Below are positions 1 to 12,406 of a DNA stretch of 64,000 bases, piece by piece. The notes under the pieces were generated by a model. It ran no database searches. It was given only the letters and a program-made list of their open reading frames with translations, and was not told where the DNA came from. Positions within the stretch are counted from its first letter, which is position 1. Each line of letters opens with the position of its first letter. The DNA lies in the NCBI GenBank assembly GCA_013399695.1, contig VXAU01004747.1, positions 375,588 through 439,587 of the forward strand, in the 5' to 3' direction. Both the position numbers and the translations under genes were made by a program. This DNA is from Formicarius rufipectus. Its lineage: Eukaryota > Chordata > Aves > Passeriformes > Formicariidae.

Positions 1-2531
1 TGTGTGTTTTGGGCAGTGGTGGTGGTGGTGGAAAGGGTATGACAGTGTGTCCAGCAGTTCATGTCTATGAGTGATTGCAGCAGGGAATCTGTATCTCACA
101 GATAATCAGCAGCTCTTTGTACATGATTATAAACGATACAAGGAGTGTGAATAATCCCAGGGATTTAAAATTTAGCCCTAGTTAGTTCGTTCTGTTATGA
201 TGGGTAAGGGTGGTGGGAAAGAGGAAGAGTTACAAAATCTCCTGTCTGGAGAGGTAACTGCCTGAGACTTGTAAATACGTAACTTTTCTTAAAACCTTCT
301 CACTGTTCAGTGTCTTCTTGGGTTTGGGGTATTTTTTGACTTTGCAAAGCAAGGCTAGAGTCTTGGATTCAGGTTTCATAAATTGTCTTTTCTTGTTTTG
401 TTTATGGTTATTATTGCATTTCAATTGCATGTGCAACATCCAAAGTGTCTGAGCAGGGACAGGGAATAAGATGTACTTTAATATAGCAAATGCATCATCT
501 TCTGTACTTCACTGGAAGCTGTTGGCTGAAGTCAGGAAGCAGAGAGAGGGAGAAATAGAAGAAGTGAAAAAAAAATAAAATAAAAGAAACAGAAATGGTG
601 TTAGACATTGTTGACCAGCAGTTATCTGGCATATTTTCTGCCAATACTGGTTTTCGTAACACTCTTGATAAATACGTTTTGCTTCTTGGTAACAGCAGCT
701 GTGCAAAAAGTAATAGGGGCTTTAAAAGAAAAAAAAAAAAGCCAGAAAGAAGAAAACACCTCAATATGTATTAATTCTCTGCAAATTATTGCAGAGAAAA
801 CAGTAAACATCAAAAAGCAGAACTTGGTCTGCATTTTCTCTCTGCTAATAGGAAGCGTTTTTCTCATTGATCTGGGGGTTGCTGATGGTTCTGTGACTGT
901 CGCTTAGAAGACTGCTATGTAAATCGTCAGTTGTTTCTGTGTGCTGTTGCAGAGCTCTTGGTCTTAAATTTGGACTTGAATCTGGAGGATTTATTACCTC
1001 AAAGAAGTAACTCCTGACTCTCCACCCCCCTCACACCTCAGTGTTTTTACCCTGACATGTAAACTTCTCTATCAGTGGAAAGAGATCAGCAAGCATATTA
1101 TCCTCTCAACGCGTTACCTGCAAAGAAACTTCTAATTCAGAGCACTGGGAAGGGAATCCAAGAGCCCTGTTTCTGACCCCCTTCGCCTTTATATTTTAAG
1201 GACACCTTCTGAGCATCTCTGCATGAGCCAGCACGGCCCCATCCCTGAGGTCTGGGCAGGTGCACAGCCTCAGGCAGGAGGCAGGTTCCTGCTGCCTGCA
1301 AGGAACTGAGAGCATTTATTCCTCTCTCTATTAAATAACATAATAGTTTCATGGTGTTGGCGTTGGATGTAAGCTTCCTCAGAAGGGCAGGAGTGCATGG
1401 CTGCCAGTGAAGGTTTAGTGCCACCATCCTCTCCCCACTGAGCTAGGATGCAGGCAGGGATGGAATCTGGGCACTGCGCTTGATTTCCTGCTGACTGGCA
1501 AGGTATATGCACCAAGCTGGTTGGGCAAGGGTGCAGTACCTGTTTGGCAAAGCCTTGGCCCTGCCTGCAGGAGGAAGGTGGAGAAAAGCAGTTTTCCTGC
1601 AGATCTTACTGGAAAGCCTCTGTCTAAGCACTGGCCAACTCAATGCACTAGCAGATGCACACATGCATCTCAGAGGAGAGTCAGGGGGACAAAGAAGAAG
1701 CTTTGATCTGCCACATCTAAGAGGTGTGCCTTATGAAGCCTGGATCAATCTGGCAGTACCTATTATAAGTGGTTATGCCAACCTGTCTCATGTTTTATCT
1801 TTCAAAATCTTCTCTTGTTGCTGCCTCAGGAGAGTTTTCTGGCTGAAGCAGGGCCAGTGCATCCACAGCAATCAAGGGAGCAAGGGGAAGTGTTATGGGA
1901 GGGGGATGCTGATTCACAAGAGCTCACTGCTTGCCTGTATGTGTTTCTGGGTATGCACAGTGGCCTTGGTTGGGATATGAGGAGACCAGTTGGGCTCCTT
2001 GGGGTCTATCAGCATTCACCAGTGATGCTGGGTGAGCTTTCCTGTGTTCCTACTCTTCTCTCAAACAAGAATGGCACCTTCATTGATTGTCCAGTCCTGA
2101 GCATCCTTGAAGTACCAATAATACATCTGTATCCGAGTCTGCAGCCCTGGGTGTCTTTCCTTCTTTCCTTCCATTACTGCTGCCCGATCTGGTTCTGAAG
2201 AACCCAAGTGTCCATGCCCAGTGTGACACAGTCCCAGCCTACAGCCCTACTTAATGCTAGAGCCCTGCCCCGTCTCATCCACAGCAGGGCACATCAAGAG
2301 AATGTCTCAGACCAGGGTGGCTTATGTTGAGCCCTGACCACCTTTGATTTTGGGAAAAGCCTGCTGCTCTGGACTGTGCTGCAAAGAAGACATATACTTG
2401 GTCAGCTTTTTTTTTCTAGGGAAAAAAGAATGTTGAAACCAATTTCCTCCCCCCTCATTTTTCTCAAAGAGAACAAGTATCTACATCTAGAAAGTCATGA
2501 AATGCACACACGTAGTGTTAGGAATTTTTAA

Positions 2532-2585
2532 AAGACTAGGCCATTGATTTAAATTAAATTTGGTCTTTTATTAAATCAAAGTCTT
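2532..2585. repeat. AT-rich inverted repeat with one 6-nt bulge
   Basis: The left arm is aagact (2532-2537) plus ttgatttaa (2544-2552), interrupted by six bases, aggcca. The right arm, ttaaatcaaagtctt (2571-2585), is the exact reverse complement of the two left pieces joined. This gives 15 paired bases around an 18-base loop. Function is unknown. It could be a decayed MITE-like end pair or chance in AT-rich DNA. Confidence 0.7.
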
Positions 2586-3450
2586 AATCCTGTACATTCA
2601 AACAAGCAAGTGATTGTCTGCAGTTACCCAGAGCCTTACTAAGGCTGCTGGGTCCCTGACAAGGCTCAGAAATCATGTGGTACAGGTGGATCTGCAAGAT
2701 CATGTGGTACCTTTTCTTAACTGTACCTTTCAAAATCAATTAGATGGGATAATGTAGGGATGATTTTAAGAATGTTGAAGACCTACAAAATCCCAAACTG
2801 CTATTGGAAAGTAGAGGCTTCTTCTCAGTTATGTAGAGGTGCATCATTTTTTATAATGACCCAATATAGGCCGCTTATTTAGTTTATTCATCTGTGTCTG
2901 AAATGCATACCTTGAAGCTCTTAGAAATCACATAGCTGTTTGAAAAATGTCTTATACTGATACAAAATTTATTTAAGCCCTCTAATCATAACTCAGACTG
3001 CATAAATCAACCCACTAACTTGGTAATAAATTCCTCACTCTCCTGGAACTTGTCAAGCCCCTGTGTTTGAAGCACCACAGTGTTCTCTGAAGAGCAATCA
3101 GCCCCGTGTATTAGGGACTAAGAGCTCAGAAAATGCCTTCTCACTTGCCTTGGACTGGAGGTGTGTGCTGATGTGGTGGTGTAGGGGGGAGGTGGTCTCT
3201 TGCCTAAGCCAGGCTTAGTCATCAGGGGCTTTGCAGCTTGATACCAGTCCTTGCAGCCTGTGGGCAAGTGGATGCACTGTGGGGTCTTGGTGTGAAATGC
3301 TGCTTGTTGGTGTTTTCTGCAGTAGCTTGTGCTTCCCAGCACCTCCAGAGTGCAGTACAGAACCCCTATTTCCATATGACCAAGGCAAGATCAGAAGGGT
3401 GCCTCCAAAAGGCAAGGTTGTTCCTCTCTTAGCAAGCATGACTGTGTATT

Positions 3451-3480
3451 AAAAAAAAGCAAAAAACAAAAACAAAACAA
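3451..3480 (+). repeat. A-rich low-complexity tract
   Basis: An (A)n tract interrupted by single C and G bases follows position 3450. It may be a relic of a poly(A) tail, but no retrocopy body was recognised 5' of it. Confidence 0.7.
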
Positions 3481-5464
3481 AGGCAGCTGGTCTCTGCTTC
3501 TGACATAACTGTTGTCTGCAACACAGGCACTACATCCTTCTCCATTGTGCCTCAATGTAAAGCTCCATGGGGGCATCCTGGGAGGGCTAGCAAGGGGCAT
3601 GTCCATGTGAAATGGGAGCTGGGCTGATGTCTGTGGAGTTGAACAGGATAGAGGGGAGCTGCTGACCTGCACTGTTGGTAGCTGGTGAAGTGCCAAGTGA
3701 CAGGGATTTTGCTGCTGTGATGTGACTGCTGAAAGTATTTGTCTGGTATGATCCTTGGGGTGGGGGAGGGCAGAGGGGAGGAGTTTTTTTATTTCCTTTC
3801 TCTGAAGTGTCAGAGTTTGGCCGTGGCTAGCACTGTATGGAGAGTGTAGGTGGGGTTAGTGGTGTTAAACATTTCTCCAATGTTGGGTTAGCGAGACTGG
3901 CTGACAGGCTCAATTAAGTTGCATTCCAGGACAGAGGTTAGAAATGGATTTTTATACAGATCAAATTGTCAGAAATGCATGGGATCCTGTTCCTGCTGCT
4001 GCATGTGTGTGTGCAAGTGTGTGCATATGTGCCCAGCATCATTTTGCATTTCCTCCCAGAGTGGTGACTTTCAGCAGCGATCATGCCTTCAATTGCTTGT
4101 CTTCCTCGGGCTTTTTTCCCTCCTAGCTGGGCTTCAGACCTACTACGACTTTGCCCGTGGGGGTGGTGGGAGATGGGGAGTAGAGTAACTGCTTATGGAC
4201 TCCTTTGAACTGAGTTTTTGTGCCAGGTTTTAAGGGTCTGGCTTGGACTACAGTAGTCTGTTTCATGTCTGTGCTCAGATATGCTTGCATTGGTGTCTTC
4301 TCTATTCAAACAACTGTCCAAGCTTTGACTCCTTTTTCTGGTGGCAGCAAGGAAAGAAAGGGACTTCCATAAAGGAGTAGCAGTGTCAGGAGTCAAATCA
4401 TGTGTGATGCAGGGAACCATCACAAGGTCCTGGTCTATCTATTGACCTGAGACTGAAGAGCCCATAGGCCTTTGAACAGAGCTAAAAACATGGTTTCTTC
4501 TCTACTTCTAAATGATTCCCATCTTCATAGCTGCATTTCTTTCTTCTTTCTACAGACAGAGCCTGGGGCATCATCACACTCCACATCACCTCACCTGTTT
4601 TTGTTTTTGCTAAGAGTTAGTTTGCTCCAAATGTGTAACTGAGTTTATGCAGATTGTATCCTTTGGAGGGATTGTAATTTATATTTATGAAGGCAGTAAA
4701 TTATAAGGAGGGGAGAGGTATTAGTTATAACTCTTGATGCTCCCAAAATCTCTTAGTATTGTGTTCCCTTTAGATGTGCTCCTTACTGTCTCCACTTCCC
4801 TGCCTCAATTTTCACCCCAGGGAATCTCCTCTCTAGATGTGAGCAAAGGTGTGGGTTGGGACAAAGTCTGGAGGTGGGGTGAGGATGTTTGTTCAGAGGT
4901 GGAAGGTTGTCTTTAGTGCTATGCTGTGACAGGGAGCAGGGAGCATCCTGGGGTCTCCTTGCTCCTTGTATGCTGCTGTTTCCCTACTCCTTTTCACTGC
5001 AGCAGGTTCTGAAAGGACTCGGGGGTGGGCTGGGCACTGGGACTGGGACAAAAAGGGAGTGATCCAGGAAGGATGGTGTGAAACAGCAGAGCTTCTCACT
5101 GCTGACTTAGCCTGGGTGGAAGCAGACCCAGGCTGCACTTTTCCATCCACTCTCAGTGCAGGTACAATTCTGGCAGCTGCAGCACTCGGTATCTATTCTT
5201 GTGGTGGGCAGGAGCCACAGCTCTATTTCCCCAGTGTGGGCTTCTCTGGGAGGCACAGCTGAGGTATTTGCATGTTTTGTCTTTTCTACAAGAACTTCAT
5301 ATTCTGGCTCAAGGTCTAAGGAGTGAGGATGGCCCCAAAGCCACCATTGCTAGTAGTCTACAACACGACTATCTTCCTCTTCGTCATCCTCGTCTGACCC
5401 ATCTTAGGTGTCATCTTCATTGCTGATCAGGAGGAGGGAGAAAACAGCACATTAATGACTTTCC

Positions 5465-6170
5465 TAAATAAAGATAAACGGTTTTTTTTGCCTGCCAGTG
5501 GCGGTGCAGCAAAACAACACAAAGGGAACTAGTGAGGTCAGAAAGACAGGTAGAGAATAGCTCAATGAGATTAATGTTAGGAAAAATGCAAGCCAATGCA
5601 TCTGGGGGCAATGTAGTCTGAATCATGGGGTCCGAGTACCTGCTGAGCAGCGAGGAGGGGACAGCACGGGCCACAAGACTGAGATGTGACAGTAGATGGC
5701 ATGTCAGACATGGACTCGCAGCATGACAAGTCCAGCAACAGAGACATCACGTTGGCAACTCGCCTCTGTGGCTGGCCCAGGGGCCAGCCCTGCGGTAAGA
5801 CGACACTTGGCACATCATTATCGGCAGAACACTGGCAGGAGAAGAGACTTTCAGTGCACAGAGGGACCACGGGGCAAGGATTTTACGAGCAAGGATTAAG
5901 TGCTAAAGATGTGGCTTGGCTAAACGGTGTTTAAGTGAGAGGACATGACAAGAATCCACTTACATGACAGGTGTCCCTGTGCCCGAGGAGGAGGCACCGC
6001 TGTGAGCACTGCAGGCTAAAGAGGGCCACAGGGAGTGAGTGGGGCAGGTTCGAAAGGGAAAATGCTGACTCTGAGGCAGAATCTCCACATAAATGGGTCT
6101 GTTTGAGTGTGGAGTCCCCAAAAGGAAACTTTTAGTGTCTGTTTATTTGGGACACCGGAAATGAAAATGT
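5465..6170. other. CpG-enriched block of unknown origin
   Basis: By hand count about 18 CpG dinucleotides fall within about 700 bases, clearly denser than the flanks, which have long runs without any. The density is well below a classical CpG island. Both strands have frames of 80-97 codons across it (5686-5934 on +, 5577-5870 on -), but neither looks like a known protein. On the minus strand, two AATAAA-type signals lie near its right end (about 6140 and 6172). It could be a young mobile-element insertion, a weak promoter or a decayed gene piece. I cannot choose between these. Confidence 0.4.
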
Positions 6171-9100
6171 TTTATTGAAAACAACAACTGTTCTCTGGGG
6201 AGCAATGGGATAAGGCTAAGGTCTTCAGTAGCCCCACATAGTTAAGACCACGTAATGATTTTCCAGAGGGAAGCTTCCTTCTCCTCTGTACCTCCTACAC
6301 CTAAAGCGATCATGTTTCTCCTGTTACTTTTCTTCTTTCATTACCTTTTCTTCATCTCTCCAACAACATCTGTACTGATATCCACAGCATCTCCTTCAGC
6401 CTTGGCCAAAGGCTTCTTAGCAACATAAGCAGATCCCTGCTTTGCTGTGCCAGAGTCAGGGACCACAAGAATGGACAGGACTGGACTCTTCCAGCCACAT
6501 GAGAGGGAAATGATACAGTGGACACAGTTGCAGGGTGCTGCCTGCAATACAGGCTGAAGCCAGGGTATTGTCAAGGCTTCAGGACAGATAGTTTGCTTAT
6601 TTTGTCCTGTGCTCACTGGACAGCTCCTTTCCCTGCTTCATAGGAAGTGGCAATTTTTTCTGCTCCCTGTCCCGAGCAGGAGGAAAGATACAAAACCACC
6701 AGGGTGGAAAACGTGAGGCTGTGAAGCTCTTGAGAAAATCTGACAGAGGTTAATAGTGTGTGTGGAGATAAGGCACAGCAATCTGCCAGCATGGACCTGA
6801 AAGGCAACAGGTCATGGGCATTTGGCCAGGGCAGGGCAGGGCAGCTGGGAGACCCTCCATGTGGTGGAGGCCATGAATGGTGGCACTGCAGCACCTGAGA
6901 GCAGTGGATTTCAGCACTGTTTGAAATGCTGCATGCTGGGTTTCTGCCACGTCCCATTGCATTTGGAGGTGCTGAGATGATGGAGATAGAAAAGATGGTC
7001 TTTCAAATTAACTGCTAATAAGGGTGACCCTGTTCCTTACTGGCACTCGTACAACTCCACATGCACACAAGCAGATGAGAACAGGCACTGCCTCACATGA
7101 ACAGGCGGAGAAACATGTCGATGCCAGATGAATACAAACACAGAGGGAGCCATGTACCACTAATTATATTGTACCACGACAAACACTCAGAATGTGAAAC
7201 CTGTATGACTAACATATCCCCCCAGCCAGACACACGCACCAAAGCTAATGCTTGCCATTTAAAGCAACAAGCAAGCGCGGGCTCACAGCCGTGTATGGCA
7301 GACCACCCTGGGAGGCACAGCACACATGCAGCGACCAAATGGGATCATCCACATGTGTTCATCAACATACCAGGCAGTCAGATGTCTCCTTAAATAAGTC
7401 TGGGTCTGTACAAAGCTGGCCACAAGAGCCATGTCTGAAGAAGCTTGTCAACTTTCAGATGGATATTTGGAGATGATAAATAAGTGTGCCTCAGATGCTG
7501 CTCTGATTGACAGGGCTGTCTTGCCCTCCCCTGCAATGCCATCTGGAATTTGTAAATTTTGTACCTCTTCTGCAAGGGTGTTAGCAGGACAGAGTGGCTG
7601 CTGTGCTTCCTGCTGCTTCTGAGTAACGGGTGACTGATGGTGATGGATCACATCAGGATGGGAGGTGTTGTATGTACATAGGTCTGCTCTTAAAGGAAAT
7701 ACACTCTGCACTTTCATTTTGGATGTGGACCCCAGTGTTACCTCTGTGAACAGTGCACAGGGGGGAAGGGACAACTCCAGGACAGTGTGGGCTGACAGGG
7801 GATACAAAGTTAGGGATGGTCGTGGGAAAGGTGATCTCTGAGGATGCTCCCACATGGGAGGAGAGTTGTCATCCCACTGGATTCTGAGTGGACTGCCTCC
7901 AGCACTAGGATGGTGCTCTGGGGACCTCTCTCAGATACTTCCCTCTCCTGTCTGGCTGCAAAAGGCTCTTTCACTGTCAAGATGCAAATAGTCTGCATGG
8001 ACATTGTAAAGGTCCCATCAGCCCACCCTCACCTGTGGTCCTTATTAGCTCCTCTCTACCCAAACCCCTGCCAAGAAGGGGTAGTGAGGAGTCAGAAGAC
8101 TGCTTCAGCTGGGGTGTGATACCTGCAGGACACCTTGGGCTGGCTTACTCATGGCAGGTCATGGCATTAAGAGCCCTGAATGCCAACTGCAGGTCTGGAG
8201 AGCTAAGACCTCTCTGAGCAGTGCATGTCAGGAGGTGGCATGGGCCTTTGGGGTCAGATACTCCTAATCTGTAGCACTTCTCCTGAATTGTGACATCTCC
8301 TCTTTTTTCTCCTAACCAATTTCCACTGTTCATTAAGTCTACAAATTCCCTTGCTGTTCAGAGCATCCTTCTCCCTTCCCCCTCAGTAGAGTCTGGCAGG
8401 ACCAGGTGCTTTTGGGAAAAGACTGAGCCAGAGGCTGCCAGCTTCTCCTATGCTTGCCAAGCCACTGAGCTCCCTGCCAGCACATATGTCTAGGGCAGGT
8501 GTGTATGCTGGATGCTGGACCAGTGGGTGCTCAATTTGGGATGGTAGTGGTTTTAAATGGCCTTTGGGGATGGATGGTGAGTAGAGGTGTGCAGACTTGA
8601 GACCTGGCCCCACAGAAGGTTTTGGCACAGGATGTGCAGGGAGAGAAACAGGAGGAACTGCCAGCCCACAAATAACTTTCCTTTCCCTGGGAGGGAGGAG
8701 CAGCTGGTGTAGCATTTCTTCTTCTCCAGTAGTATATGACTTTTGCAGGGGAATGTTTTTGTGTACTTGGAGGGGTATTTGGCCAGAAAATTCTGGAGTG
8801 GGGAGAATTTGATTTGCACTGATAGGTCTGGCCTGCCACCATCAGCTCGGGTTAGGCTTGTCTGAGCAAAAGACTGAGTGAGAAGAATGTGCATCTGGAC
8901 ACCCCATAAACATCTAATTGTCCTCTTGTAACACCTTTGTTGCAGTAAGGTGCACTTGCACAAAGGAGATGTTAGAGGCACCCAAAGGTAAGTTCTGGAG
9001 ATTTATAATTCTCTCTGGTTTTACTATTACTGTGTTTTATCTGAGTAGGAACCCTCTCTGTTGACGCACGTTTTTCTGTGTTTATGTATGCATGTGCCAA

Positions 9101-11065
9101 GCTCATTCCTCTTGGTCATTTCGACTTAAATAAAGCTTCCCTGGGTAGAAATGCTGTAGCAGGCTGACGCCAATCAAGATACACAGCAATGCTACAGCAT
9201 GGGAAGGCCAGCAATTGCAATCCCAGAGAAAATAACAGCACTGCATGAGTTGCAGCCTGATCAAAGCAGGGAAAATAGCTGATTCCAACTTCCACATCTG
9301 AGACAGTAGTGATGAGGACCCTGGCCCTGTCTCTGACAGGAAAAACACTCCATTCTTCTTTGAAGCTGAAATGGGAGGACTGGTTGCATAAAGAGCTCAG
9401 AAGTGCCCCACTGCTTGATTTTCCTCTTTCTATCTTTTGACACAGAATATTAATCCTGCTTAATGTAGCAAATATGTTGTGATCACAGCCTTGGGGCTGC
9501 TTTGAGAGGCAGAATGGGATTTAATCTGAGGAAGGTAAGGGATATGACATCTCCAGTGGGGCAGCTGTCATTTAAGGCCTGTATTTAGTTTCAGTACTTC
9601 CAAAGGGACTCACCCAGCTCCGTACAACCCTTAATAAGTCAATCTGAGCTGCCCAAGTTGGAGTGACAAACTGCCCATGATGCAGCCACTACCTAATTTA
9701 TGCACATGTGTTTGATATGGGCAAAGCAGCATCCCAAAGTCCCAGCTGCAACTGGCAGTGGTGAGATGGAGAAGAGGCCCTGAATGCTTGCTTGAAGGGG
9801 AAGCAGGGGATTGCTGATGAGGTCGTTTCTCCCATTTCTTTGCTCAGTTGTACTGTTAATTATGAGGTTTGGTACATCACAGTTTGGAATTGTCATGCTC
9901 TCATCAGTGTGCATGCTCTGAGCACCGTAATAAGTAATTCCTCCTGGCTGTCCCTGCTAATCTTCCTCCTCTGTGCTGTTAACGGGAGGGAAGCTGGGTT
10001 CAACCACCACATGTTAATAGCCTGCAAGGGAGCCAGCTCAGGGCAGGCAATAGGGAGCTGGTGGGAATAGGGAATGAAAAAGGTGGTACAAACAGCTGTA
10101 TGGGTGCCCAGAGTCAAAAATGTGATGAAAGAGAAAACAGAGGTGCTGGATGGTGAGAAGGATGCACTGGCACATTTTTCACAGAGCTTAAAAAATTATG
10201 AACAACATCCCAAAGCCAGTCAGGAAACACAGTACCTGTTTCTTTCCAATAGCCTTCTTTCTTTCTGGCCTTTGGGATAATGAATTCAGAGTCTCTCTAC
10301 TATCCCCCAAGGGACACTCTGTCTGCTTTCTAAACCCCTGCTTTTGCTGCTCTTTCTTCAGATAAATACCAAGCCTCGAAGAACAAGCAAAGTGTTGGAT
10401 CAAAGTGCATGTTGGAAGCAGGAGGCTGAGAGAACAGGATGGATGGGCAGAGCTTTCGGGGTCTTAGCTGGGATTGGTGGGGCACTGCAACCCAAGGTGG
10501 GAAGGTTGGTGAGCACCTCGCAGATGAGATCTGTGAAGAGCACTGGAGATCATGGATCCAGCAATGTGAACATCAAAAAAGCCATGCCAAGGCAAAGCAC
10601 TGTCAACAGAGGTGCACGTAGGCTTTGTGATCTTAAGATGAAGAGAACTGAGACTAGCATATGAGAGAATAACCTATGGCCAGTATGCAAGGAGACGAGG
10701 TCTGTGCCATGGACAGACACATCCTTTCCTGCTGCTGATCATCCCTTTCTGTGTTGCAGTGTGTCTAAGGGCTCTTGTGTTGCTTTTAAACCCATGTTTG
10801 TAGCAAGGGCACTCCAGATGGTTGAGCATGCCAACAGTGAAAGAAAGTGGGCAGTCCTTGGCCAAGCATTCTTTCCTAAGAGTGTCACTAACACCCAAGT
10901 CAGGCCTTGGAGTTTATTTAACTCCCCTCACTTTGACAAGCAACTTTCACTCCTCTGTTTAACTGCAACGTTTGGCTTCATGCTTTCCCAGAACAAACCT
11001 GCTGTTAAGTGCACTCAGGCAGCAAAGGGATGTTGTTTATCAAAGGCATGATGCTCTATAGTGCT
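6171..11065. other. Upstream flank, no gene recognised
   Basis: Apart from the exon-like minus-strand frame at 6345-6444, this stretch holds only short, overlapping, low-complexity-like frames and no repeat family I can name. A 5' non-coding exon of CACNA1I could lie here or further upstream, but it cannot be picked out from sequence alone. Confidence 0.45.
6345..6444 (-). other. Exon-like open frame, minus strand, unidentified
   Basis: Read on the minus strand, a 100-base segment lies between an acceptor-like ..ggcacag (AG at 6445-6446) with moderately pyrimidine-rich sequence before it and a donor-like AAAAG|gtaatg (6344 downward). It is open throughout and reads as 32 full codons with two loose bases at each end. 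The peptide is polar and lysine- and acid-rich (for example AYVAKKPLAKAEGDAVDIST), which is more protein-like than the surrounding frames. The frame stops immediately after the donor, as expected for an intron. I do not recognise the protein, and no second exon was identified. It may be a real internal exon of a minus-strand gene, a fossil exon, or chance. Confidence 0.25.
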
Positions 11066-11642
11066 CAGGTGAGTTATAGTTTTACCCCAGTTGGCAGTAA
11101 AGCCACACTCAGCTGCTTGCTCACTACACTCAACGTGGGATAGGGGGAGAACCAAAAGTGTAAAAGTGAGAAACAGGCAGAAGAATGAGAAAAAGGCAGT
11201 TTAAAGGGTAAAGCAAAAGTCATGCACTCAAGTAAAGCAAAACAAGGAATTCATTCACCACTTCCATGGGCCAGCTGGTGTTCAGTCATCTCCAGGAAAG
11301 CAGAGTTCCGTCATGCTTAAGACCAATTTGGCAATACAAACTCTATCACTCTGAATGCCACCCCCCTACCCCTGCTTTGTTTTTTCTTCCCCCAGCTTTA
11401 TATGCTGATCATGATGTCATATGGTAGGGAATATTTCTTGGGTCAGTTAGGGGCACTGTCCTGCATGTTTTCCTTCCCAGATTCTTGTGCATAGCTGGCC
11501 TGCTCAGTGGTGAGGTGATGTGAGAAGCAGAAAAGGCCTTGATGCTGTGTGCGCATTGCTCAGCAGTAACCAACTCTTTTATCAGCCCCATACTGGCTAC
11601 TATGAAGAAAATTGACCCTACCCCAGCCCAAACCAGCACAGG
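11066..11642 (-). mobile_element. Solo LTR of an avian endogenous retrovirus, minus strand
   Basis: The segment runs TG...CA (11070-11638) and is flanked by a 4-base direct repeat CAGG (11066-11069 and 11639-11642), taken as the target-site duplication. Read on the minus strand it has the layout of an LTR common in songbird genomes: a U3 start resembling ctggtttgggctggggtag, a TATA-type box TATAAAG (11396-11402 on the + strand as CTTTATA), and a 3' end with the typical ggggtaaaac. No internal retroviral genes flank it, so it is a solo LTR. The 4-bp duplication suggests a class I (gamma-like) integrase, but the class assignment is uncertain. The copy is moderately decayed. Confidence 0.82.
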
Positions 11643-12361
11643 GTGCCACTGAATCTGGGCCTGCTCTTCCTGCACCCACCCACGCTCTCTCACTGTTTTG
11701 TTTAATAGAGTAACTTCTGCAACCCGTGTTCATGGTGTTTCCACTGCCCCAGCATAGGAAAGCTCCACAAACTTCAGTGAAGGGTGCTTAATATTTAACC
11801 CCACTTCTGGCTCGTGTTACAGCTCCCTCTCTGAATGGGTGAGTGCTGTGTATGGGTTTGTCATGCATTTGTCAGTGTCAGTCTGAAGGAGCCTGTGCAG
11901 TGGTGTGACACAGGGCCAGCCCAGCTTACCACTGGATGGGAGAACTGGGACAGCAGAGCTGAACCTGGAGTCGGCAGGACTGTGTGAGAGACTGTGAGGG
12001 CAGGGTGGCTCTGTGGTGTCAGGATGGGGCAATGATCTCAGAACACAGTGCTCCATTAGGGTGCTCAGACTGTCTCCAAAAGAGCTGGCACCAGCCCTTG
12101 AGATGGTGCAGCACTGTGACAAGGTGTCTCAGGTACAGGGATGGTTTAAATTGTTAGTGATGGAGAGGACTAGCCAGAGGAGTCTTGATGGAGAGAGCAA
12201 CTGGCAGAAAAGAGTTTCACTTAAAATTACTTCAGCACAATGTGCAAACGTGGTTTATCATTTGTCAGAGCCGTCAGTCCTGCAGCTCTCCCCTGCTCCA
12301 GACTCGCTAGGAGAGCATGGACATGCTGTGCTTTTGCTGCTGATTCCTCATGGAGTTTAAT
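11643..12361 (+). other. Unique DNA between LTR and first coding exon
   Basis: No repeat or separate gene is recognised. Frames on both strands overlap and show no family similarity. The region ends in the polypyrimidine tract of the CACNA1I acceptor. It would hold the core promoter only if the exon were not spliced at its 5' side. No TATA box or CpG island is evident. Confidence 0.5.
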
Positions 12362-12385
12362 TTCTCATTCTCTCCTTCTCTCCAG
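12362..12385 (+). other. U2-type 3' splice site before CACNA1I coding exon
   Basis: A pyrimidine-rich stretch (ttctcattctctccttctct) is followed by CCAG, with AG at 12384-12385. It lies 21 bases upstream of the start codon. If used, part of the 5' untranslated region is encoded by one or more upstream exons. The alternative is that transcription starts nearby and this is a fortuitous pyrimidine run. Confidence 0.65.
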
Positions 12386-12406
12386 GGGTTGTCACTTGTG
12401 GCAGGC

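Larger units (their letters stand above)
1..5464. other. Upstream flank, no gene recognised
   Basis: I see no exon with both splice signals and protein-like content here. The open frames are short, overlap on both strands and show no family motif. The stretch begins with a short TGG-repeat. It contains an A-rich run near 3.45 kb and a long AT-rich inverted repeat near 2.55 kb, both listed separately. By human synteny the neighbour upstream of CACNA1I would be RPS19BP1, but none of its sequence was recognised. Confidence 0.5.

Noticed and set aside
608..907. 99-codon + frame with two hydrophobic stretches, resembling a small membrane protein
   Set aside because: It lies in T-rich DNA where hydrophobic codons arise by chance, has overlapping open frames on the other strand, and shows no splice or promoter context or known family.
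6040..6060. ggttcgaaagg resembling a tRNA T-loop
   Set aside because: No acceptor stem, D-arm or anticodon arm could be placed upstream at tRNA spacing.
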